Assembly (NCBI GenBank): GCA_031286285.1
Contig: JAITUN010000023.1
Span: 1-60,163, forward strand
Direction: 5' to 3'
Length of the DNA: 60,163 nucleotides
From: Bacteroidales bacterium
GTDB lineage: Bacteria; Bacteroidota; Bacteroidia; Bacteroidales; WCHB1-69
The notes under the pieces were generated by a model that saw only the letters and a program-made list of their open reading frames with translations, did not search any database and was not told where the DNA came from. Below are positions 54,432 through 60,163 of the stretch, piece after piece. The stretch's first letter is position 1, and each line of letters opens with the position of its first letter. The position numbers and the translations under genes are program-made.

Positions 54432-55289
54432 TTATAAAGGTTTTTGTTTCCATAAATTTTCAAGAACAACCTTCTTTATTTCTCCTTTCCTATAAACGGT
54501 ATATCCTTCATAAAACTCATTCTTTACAACTTGTTTATTTAAACGACCAGCTCGTTGATCGGTGTCAAAACCAAATATCAATAAAGTTACTTTGTCTTCT
54601 ACTTTAACAGGCAAAGGCAAAGATTTATTAAACATAGTATGTACTATTTTTATGTACTCTGTGTATGCGTTGAGAATATCAGTTTTCTTATCGGCAATTT
54701 GATCTTCATATCTATTAATTTGACTGATTACTTGAGGTGCTTTTTTATCAGACCGTATTTCATCATTGGAATAATGTTTTGCCTCAACAAATTTGAGTGT
54801 TTGGGTACTGGTATCAAATAACAAAATATCAATAATATCCAGTTTATTGCCAACTGTCATTGCTTCAAATGCAATTTCAATATCTAAAACAACAATTTCA
54901 TTTTTAGGATAGGACAGATATGAATGTTTATTATATATCTCCGAAACTCCTAATGCTTCTACGCCAGAATAAAGTCCACAGTTTTCTTTGATTCGATCAT
55001 AATTTTCACTAAAATCAGAGATCAGGTCATAATCTTTATTTTTTAATTTTGTTTCAGTTAAATAATCTTTGTCCGTTTCACTAATAACAGAAGCATACTT
55101 AACATGTGTGCTGAACCCATTTTTATCAAACTTAAACAATCTTCCACCGTTGTGATAGAATCCAATCTCATCTTTTCTTATAGCGAAAAACACAACTCCG
55201 TTTTCGCAATCGGCTTTTAAATGATTAATCCATAAAGGATTTCTTTGCAATTCGGTAATAACCGATTTTTCTAAATTTCTTTTAAACAT
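54432..55289 (-). CDS. PD-(D/E)XK-like nuclease candidate
   Basis: A 285-residue protein. The middle shows a restriction-nuclease-like core: a Glu-containing strand (VVLDIEIAFEAMTVGNK), then DIIDILLFDTSTQTLKFVEAKHYS, that is D-x(n)-EAK, about 140-190, with a following QINRYEDQI helix. N-terminal LWINHLKADCENGVVFFAIR is uncharacterised. The family is not recognised. Paired with the beta-CASP gene (4-bp gap) it may form a nuclease module; no methylase or restriction specificity gene is present. Confidence 0.7.
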   Translation of the reverse strand: MFKRNLEKSVITELQRNPLWINHLKADCENGVVFFAIRKDEIGFYHNGGRLFKFDKNGFSTHVKYASVISETDKDYLTETKLKNKDYDLISDFSENYDRIKENCGLYSGVEALGVSEIYNKHSYLSYPKNEIVVLDIEIAFEAMTVGNKLDIIDILLFDTSTQTLKFVEAKHYSNDEIRSDKKAPQVISQINRYEDQIADKKTDILNAYTEYIKIVHTMFNKSLPLPVKVEDKVTLLIFGFDTDQRAGRLNKQVVKNEFYEGYTVYRKGEIKKVVLENLWKQKPL

Positions 55290-56085
55290 GATTTTAGCTT
55301 TTTGGTTAATAATATTTTGATTTAATAATGTTTATTTTAACGTAGTTTCTTTATTTATAGTTTTTTAATATTTCTTTTTTATTATATTTTGTCACTTGTG
55401 TTGCGTATAATCTACTTGAATAACAGCAATATAGAATCGCGTTTTTTGAAATTCTGGTAATCATATTTATTAAACAGTTGATTTATAGGCGTTTTGTCCA
55501 GTAACGATTTGCCTAAAATCTGTAGAATTTCGTAAATTGTTCGCTCTGTTTTCAAGGAAATAATCTATTTATTTGCTCTATAAAAACCTCATTCTCACCT
55601 AATTTCGTAAACAAAACAACCTCAGTAGGAAATGATGCCCCTTTCGCCCCTCAACCTCATTCACCTCATTTTCAGTTCATTCTCTCTACACACATTTTGT
55701 GTTTACAACATTACATCGAAAACCAATAATTTTGGAGCAGTTTCGCAATAGGATTGAAAAATATATCACAGAAATCAACAAGCGATTCATCCAAAAGACA
55801 TTGAAAATGAGGTGAATGAGGTTGGGATTTGTGAGGGTGACTCATTTTTCTACTGAGGTTGTTAAGTTTATTGAATTAGGTGAAAATGAGGTTTTTATGC
55901 CTTACTTAAGCAGACCGTTTTTTTACTCTTCAAATCGGTGGAATCGAAAAACCGCTATAATAATCTGATATCCAATAATTTCAAAGAACTTAATTTATAA
56001 ACAACGCAACACTACTGATACTTTGTTATAAATTTTAGCAAAAATAGTTTTTACTATGTCAAATTATGTCGTAGAATATTTTTTT
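55290..56085. other. Gene-free AT-rich region
   Basis: No convincing reading frame. It holds the inverted-repeat element (55581-55897) and an orphan minus-strand -7 box (56039-56046) with no frame behind it. Confidence 0.6.
55581..55897. mobile_element. Inverted-repeat element (MITE-like)
   Basis: Two arms of about 94 bp, 55581-55673 and 55803-55897, are imperfect inverted repeats (TAAAAACCTCATTCTCACCT at the left end, AGGTGAAAATGAGGTTTTTA at the right), around a 129-bp core. There is no transposase frame inside. No convincing target-site duplication is visible. A diverged copy lies at 130-414 at the other end of the window. Confidence 0.7.
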
Positions 56086-56334
56086 TCAAAATAATACCCG
56101 TTTCGGCGGAAGCGGATCATCTTCTTCGGGAAAAAAATCAGCATTAGTTGGATAATCCTCCCAAAGATCTTCAATCCGTTCATAAATTTCTCCTTCTTCA
56201 TCTTCCATTTCGCGAAGATTTTCAACAACATTTTGAGGTGCGCCGGAACGAATAGCATAATCAAGCAATTCTTCTCGCGTGGCAGGCCACGGGGCATCCT
56301 CCAATTTCGAAGCAAGTTCAAGTGTCCAATACAT
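56086..56334 (-). CDS. DUF2795-family protein
   Basis: An 82-residue acidic protein beginning MYWTLELASKLEDAPW; the LEDAPWPATREELLDYAIRS and LEDxxxDYPT-like patterns are typical of the small DUF2795 proteins of Bacteroidota. Function is unknown. It is preceded (26 bp) by the 28-bp element shared with the operon at 52556. Confidence 0.85.
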   Translation of the reverse strand: MYWTLELASKLEDAPWPATREELLDYAIRSGAPQNVVENLREMEDEEGEIYERIEDLWEDYPTNADFFPEEDDPLPPKRVLF

Positions 56335-56359
56335 AATTTCTAAAATTTAATTATCACTC

Positions 56360-56387
56360 CTATATAATACGAAAAACTCCCCTCTCA
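56360..56387 (-). promoter_or_regulatory. Shared 28-bp upstream element, copy 2
   Basis: Identical to 52997-53024; lies 26 bp upstream of the DUF2795 start. Confidence 0.6.
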
Positions 56388-56496
56388 TAAAGGAATTTAG
56401 TGAAGATTTAACGTTTATTAACATTTCAAAACGTTGGTTTTTGCAATTAATTATTTCTGTATCAATATTTTGCACAAAAAATCAAAAAGGTGTTTT

Positions 56497-56538
56497 AAGC
56501 ACACAGATGACGCAGATTTAACAGATTATCGCGGATTT
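56497..56538 (+). repeat. Dispersed GCACGCAGATGA-type repeat, copy 5
   Basis: AGCACACAGATGACGCAG then ATTTAACAGATTATCGCGG; it abuts the stop codon of the DUF4143 ATPase gene. Confidence 0.65.
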
Positions 56539-56540
56539 TT

Positions 56541-57851
56541 TTATTTCATCAAATTTCCTACCGCATACAGCGGATAAACCTTAATTTTGTCGTATTGCGC
56601 AAAATTTTCCAACGAAGTGCGGATACCGTACTCTGATTGTTTTTCTTTGAGGAATAGATGCAGGCTTTGCATTTTTCCGCTGGCTCCGGATTTGACTTCT
56701 ATGGGGATAATCTTTTCGCCTTGCTGAATTACATAATCCACTTCGGCGGTACTTTTGGGAGATTCTCGATGCCAATAATAAAGTTGCTCCTGATCATAAG
56801 TAGGTGCGGATTTTAAGAGTTCCAAACCCACCATTTGTTCGGCAATATATCCTTTATTAACCGCCGAAAAACGATTGCTGAAAAGAATATCCGAAAGATT
56901 TAATCCTAACAATCTTTGAAAAATACCGGTGTCTAACAACATGAATTTTTGTTTTTTATAATTTATTTGTGCACCCAAAGGGATACCATTAGCCGAGGCA
57001 TGAACCACGGAGATTACTAACCCTGCTTTTTGTAATAGTTCTATGCTCTCCTTAATTTGCCGAAGATTATATTGTTCCACCTTGGAATAATTAAATTTTT
57101 TGCCGGCTTGGTCAACCACAGCTTTAAATGCTGTAGAAATTCTTAATTCCGGTACTCGTTGACTGTATTTTGAAAAGTCTGATTTTAATGAGTTTATCAA
57201 ATTACTCAATTCTTTTTGCGCTGCAAGCGTATCCCTGTTTTGCACATATTTGGATACCACAGCCGGCATTCCTCCTAAAATCAGAAACTTTTTCAATAAC
57301 GCCATACAACTTTCATGAAAAGCATTAAAAAGCGGCTTCTCCGGTGAAGATTTACATACCTCCTTCCACAAAAGTTCCTCGCCACAGGCTGTCATAAACT
57401 CCTGAAACGAAAATGGATACATATATATGGATTCAATGCGTCCTACTCCAAATGAAGGTAATTTTTCTAATGCAAATTCGAGTAATGAACCAGCTGCAAT
57501 AACATGCAATTCAGGGTAATCTTCATAGAAAAATCGTAGAGCAGAAATAGCCCTTGGGCAGGCTTGTATCTCGTCAAAAAAAAGCAGAGTCTTATTAGGA
57601 ATAATTGGTTTATTGAAATGTACAGAGAGTTTTGTGCAAATTTCCTGAGGTATTAAATCGAAATCGAAAAAAGTATGCGTTATTGTATCTCGCTCAAAAT
57701 TAATTTCTACAAAATACTCAAAATTTTCCGCCAATTTTCTGACGGAAGATGATTTACCTACTTGTCTCGCTCCTCGAAGCAAAAGAGGTTTATGATCTTT
57801 CTCCTTACTCCAATTTAATAACTCATTGTCTATCTTTCTGTTTATATACAT
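56541..57851 (-). CDS. AAA-type ATPase with DUF4143
   Basis: A 436-residue protein of the same family as the gene at 28213, here with an intact Walker A (LRGARQVGKSSSV) and Walker B LLFFDEIQACPRAI. HVIAAGSLLEFAL and the C-terminal nuclease-like EVDYVIQQGEKIIPIEVKSG complete the fold. The start was set at the ATG at 57851 (MYINRKIDNELLNW), the family-typical beginning; upstream codons fall inside the 33-bp repeats. The -7 box is at 57935-57942. Confidence 0.9.
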   Translation of the reverse strand: MYINRKIDNELLNWSKEKDHKPLLLRGARQVGKSSSVRKLAENFEYFVEINFERDTITHTFFDFDLIPQEICTKLSVHFNKPIIPNKTLLFFDEIQACPRAISALRFFYEDYPELHVIAAGSLLEFALEKLPSFGVGRIESIYMYPFSFQEFMTACGEELLWKEVCKSSPEKPLFNAFHESCMALLKKFLILGGMPAVVSKYVQNRDTLAAQKELSNLINSLKSDFSKYSQRVPELRISTAFKAVVDQAGKKFNYSKVEQYNLRQIKESIELLQKAGLVISVVHASANGIPLGAQINYKKQKFMLLDTGIFQRLLGLNLSDILFSNRFSAVNKGYIAEQMVGLELLKSAPTYDQEQLYYWHRESPKSTAEVDYVIQQGEKIIPIEVKSGASGKMQSLHLFLKEKQSEYGIRTSLENFAQYDKIKVYPLYAVGNLMK

Positions 57852-57856
57852 AAATA

Positions 57857-57942
57857 TTTTTTTCGGGGCAAGTTGAAATTTAACTTGCATTTTTTTCGGG
57901 GCAAGTTTGAGCTCTATTTGCGTTTTTTTCGGGGCAAAAATA
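57857..57942 (-). repeat. Triplicated 33-bp leader repeat with promoter box
   Basis: TTTTTTTCGGGGCAA occurs at 57857, 57890 and 57923 with an exact 33-bp period. The outermost copy overlaps the minus-strand -7 box TATTTTTG at 57935-57942. The transcript leader would therefore carry up to three GCCCCGAAAAAAA segments before the ATPase start. None of the 18-bp spacers is conserved. Confidence 0.75.
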
Positions 57943-58031
57943 TACTTTTTTTTCTAATAAACAAAATTTAAAAAAATGTATAAGAAAATTTTCAAATTTC
58001 CAATAAAACAGGTTTAATAACCATACGGGAT

Positions 58032-60163
58032 CTATCTTTGAATCACAATTTTAGTAGAAATGGATGTGTCGTTACTAGTTAAACGAGCGGTATAAATGCC
58101 GTTTGCTACATTAAGCGTAATTTGCTCTTGCGGTTTTCCTTGCCATACTATGTGTCCATACATATCGAAAATAGTTACTTCATTGATGGGAAGATTTTTT
58201 TCATTCACAATATGAACAATATTGGCGTTGCTATAGATGCTAATTTCATTAATAGTTTGCTCATTAACTGATGATTTAGGAATAAGAAATACCTCAATTG
58301 TGTGATTCGCCATAATATTTTCAAAAGTATGGCAACCACATTGCGCTGCTCCTGTGTTTTCTACACCGTCAATCAACACTTTCTCAATTTCATATTCAAC
58401 AATAGGTGGAAATGAGAATGTAATATTTGTTCCGCAATTATATGTACCTCCTCCAGTATTTTGGATTGTTCCGTTTAGATAAAGAATCAGATTAATTTCA
58501 TATTGAATTAGAGAAGTAACAACTTCAATTACAGGCAGCGGAGCGGTTACGTGAACAAACTCGTAAGAGGCAATAGATCCAAAATGTTCCCCGTCAATAA
58601 TTACATCAGTAATATGGAAACAGTCATTGGTTGTAGTAAAATAGGCGGTACCGTTTTCGCCGTAAGGGATTGGATCAGGAACTAATGTAATAGCCGCCCC
58701 TTCTCCCACAATGTTGTCGGGATTTAAACTGAAATCCGGAAACAGTGATTCTCCACAAATATGAAGCATCATATTACTCCGATTTGAGAAAAGACCGGAT
58801 GCTTCAACCGGATTTGCCGGATTTATAGGACCAACATCACTTCTTCTAAAGTGCAATGTTTTATTGGTTGCATCGGTATGCATTCTAAAAGTAAGCCCGG
58901 TAGATGGCGTATTAGAGTCGTCATTATTAAGGATTGCGACTACGATATTACCTCCGGAGTATTCAAAAGGGGTCTGAAAATGTATCGTTGTCCATTCATT
59001 TGCATTGTTAAACAAAACTTCTCCTTGAAATACTTGTTGCAATTGAGAAAACGGCACCCAGTCTATGAGGCTTTCAAAAGATGTTTTATTGGTAATGCTC
59101 AGATATACTGTTAGTACCCTATTTGTCGGCATATTATACACATATTGGAAAGATATTTCAGTGATCTTCACATCATCGCCCATAAGTTCTATTTCGGAGG
59201 CTTCATATATTTGTTGTGTATATGAATAAAGGTAAAAAGTATTAAAAGGGATCTCATAAGTAGTGGCAGCGCCATCTCCAATAATAATATCGCCGCAAGG
59301 TACAGGTAGTTTGAAAAACGCTTGAATAGTGTGGTTTTCCATAACATTTTCAAATGTATAATAGCCATTTTGAACAGCTTCTGTATTTTCAAAACCATCA
59401 ACCAACACTTTGTCAAGTATAAATCCATCAATAGGAGTGAATGTGAATGTTTGATTTTCACTACAAATTACGGAAACGGTTCCGGAAGGATCAATTGTAC
59501 CATTTTCGCCGGAAACGGCAGATATTTCATATTGATAAATACTTGTAACAACCTCAATTATAGGAAGTGGAGCAATTACATTCACAAACTCATAAGAGGC
59601 AATAGCACCATAATGTTCGTCATCAATAATTACATCGGTAATAGAGTAACACTCATTTGTTGTGGTGAAATAGGCGGTACCGTTTTCGCCATAAGGGATT
59701 GGGTCAGGTTCTAAGGTAATTGTCGCTCCTTCGCCCACAATATTGTCAGGGTTTAAACTAAATTCCGAAGGTGGTAATTCATCACAATAGTTAAAAATTA
59801 TATTATTGCGCCCTGAATGAATTGCTGTTGCCTCAGTCAGGTTTTCAGGGTCTATAGGAGTAGAACCATCTACTCTATAATGCAGTGTTTTACTAGTAGC
59901 AGTATGGTAGTTAAATTTACCATTATTTACCCCACATGTAGGGTAGGAGCCTGAGTTGTTAAGCACAGCAACTACCAAATTTCCTCCTGTGTAGATATAG
60001 GGTTGGTCAAGTTGGATAGTGATCCAATGATCACTATCCTGAAAAGTAAAACTACCTGAATATACTTGAATGAGTTCAGATATTGGCACCCAATCTGATG
60101 TGTTGGAAAAATTAGTTTTATTAGTATTCCCTATGTAAATAGATTGATTGGGTTTAATATAGT
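58032..60163 (-). CDS. T9SS-secreted protein with InlB-like repeats (5' truncated by window)
   Basis: The frame is open to the window edge; the codon at 60089 is only an internal GTG. At least 710 residues are visible. Two long repeats (about 340 residues) each hold a beta-sandwich segment with ATTYEIPFNTFYLYSYTQ, a strand block ending in WVPFSQLQQVF, and a divergent InlB B-repeat (YQYEISAVSGENGTIDPSG, FTFTPIDGFILDKVLVDG). The last about 75 residues are a type A T9SS sorting domain (INEVTIFDMYGHIVWQG to TKIVIQR). It is cell-surface or secreted; binding of a ligand is likely, but the target is unknown. Confidence 0.9.
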   Translation of the reverse strand, partial: YIKPNQSIYIGNTNKTNFSNTSDWVPISELIQVYSGSFTFQDSDHWITIQLDQPYIYTGGNLVVAVLNNSGSYPTCGVNNGKFNYHTATSKTLHYRVDGSTPIDPENLTEATAIHSGRNNIIFNYCDELPPSEFSLNPDNIVGEGATITLEPDPIPYGENGTAYFTTTNECYSITDVIIDDEHYGAIASYEFVNVIAPLPIIEVVTSIYQYEISAVSGENGTIDPSGTVSVICSENQTFTFTPIDGFILDKVLVDGFENTEAVQNGYYTFENVMENHTIQAFFKLPVPCGDIIIGDGAATTYEIPFNTFYLYSYTQQIYEASEIELMGDDVKITEISFQYVYNMPTNRVLTVYLSITNKTSFESLIDWVPFSQLQQVFQGEVLFNNANEWTTIHFQTPFEYSGGNIVVAILNNDDSNTPSTGLTFRMHTDATNKTLHFRRSDVGPINPANPVEASGLFSNRSNMMLHICGESLFPDFSLNPDNIVGEGAAITLVPDPIPYGENGTAYFTTTNDCFHITDVIIDGEHFGSIASYEFVHVTAPLPVIEVVTSLIQYEINLILYLNGTIQNTGGGTYNCGTNITFSFPPIVEYEIEKVLIDGVENTGAAQCGCHTFENIMANHTIEVFLIPKSSVNEQTINEISIYSNANIVHIVNEKNLPINEVTIFDMYGHIVWQGKPQEQITLNVANGIYTARLTSNDTSISTKIVIQR

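Overview
The window comes from a member of the Bacteroidota, probably an anaerobic Bacteroidales-like lineage. The evidence is a T9SS type A C-terminal sorting domain at the right edge, FISUMP and LRR surface domains, DUF2795, SAM-II riboswitch control of metK, low GC, and above all the Bacteroidota promoter -7 box (TAnnTTTG, here mostly TATTTTTG). That box lies shortly upstream of about 20 genes on both strands, often with a very short leader. No rRNA, CRISPR array, transposase or integrase was seen.

Layout: 1-806 is gene-free repeat territory: a copy of a dispersed element, a REP-like hairpin array and heptamer repeats. 807-7600 holds a giant secreted LRR/FISUMP protein and a LivK-like periplasmic protein. 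7685-12318 has a 55-residue ferredoxin too short for routine ORF calling, a GNAT-like acyltransferase and two outer-membrane-type proteins. A ParE-type toxin-antitoxin pair (12434-12990) follows, flanked by inverted copies of a dispersed repeat. 13060-26590 is housekeeping: dnaG, tsaE with an alanine-dehydrogenase-like protein that lacks its NAD domain, mtaB, purC, an oligopeptide-binding lipoprotein, a radical SAM protein, a thioredoxin-like protein, argS, rpe, and metK behind a SAM-II riboswitch. 26633-37475 has rmuC, a DUF4143 ATPase with an altered P-loop, pckA, a sensory-type [FeFe]-hydrogenase-like protein paired with a SpoIIE phosphatase, ETF-QO and serC.

37555-37867 contains a candidate structured RNA with its own promoter and a heptamer repeat. 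It is followed by a secreted zinc-ribbon/beta-barrel gene split by an in-frame amber codon. 39139-50755 is folD, tRNA-Pro, bactofilin, two small membrane proteins (an AtpZ-like one first), a PlsC-type acyltransferase, a small secreted protein, a TrmH-type methylase, aroE (with a coding heptamer tract), gyrA and dnaE.

50762-57940 is an AT-rich accessory region, all on the minus strand. It has an operon of three unrecognised genes plus an antitoxin and a truncated Txe/YoeB toxin; a tightly coupled pair of a PD-(D/E)XK-like nuclease and an RNase J-like beta-CASP hydrolase; a 317-bp inverted-repeat element; a DUF2795 gene; and a DUF4143 ATPase with a 33-bp triplicated leader. The right edge is a truncated T9SS-secreted protein with InlB-like repeats.

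Functional links: TsaE (t6A synthesis) and MtaB (ms2t6A) are divergent neighbours acting on the same tRNA base. The hydrogenase-like sensor and the PP2C phosphatase look like a redox/H2 signalling unit. The nuclease/beta-CASP pair and the neighbouring unknown operon are the best candidates for an undescribed, possibly defence-related, system.
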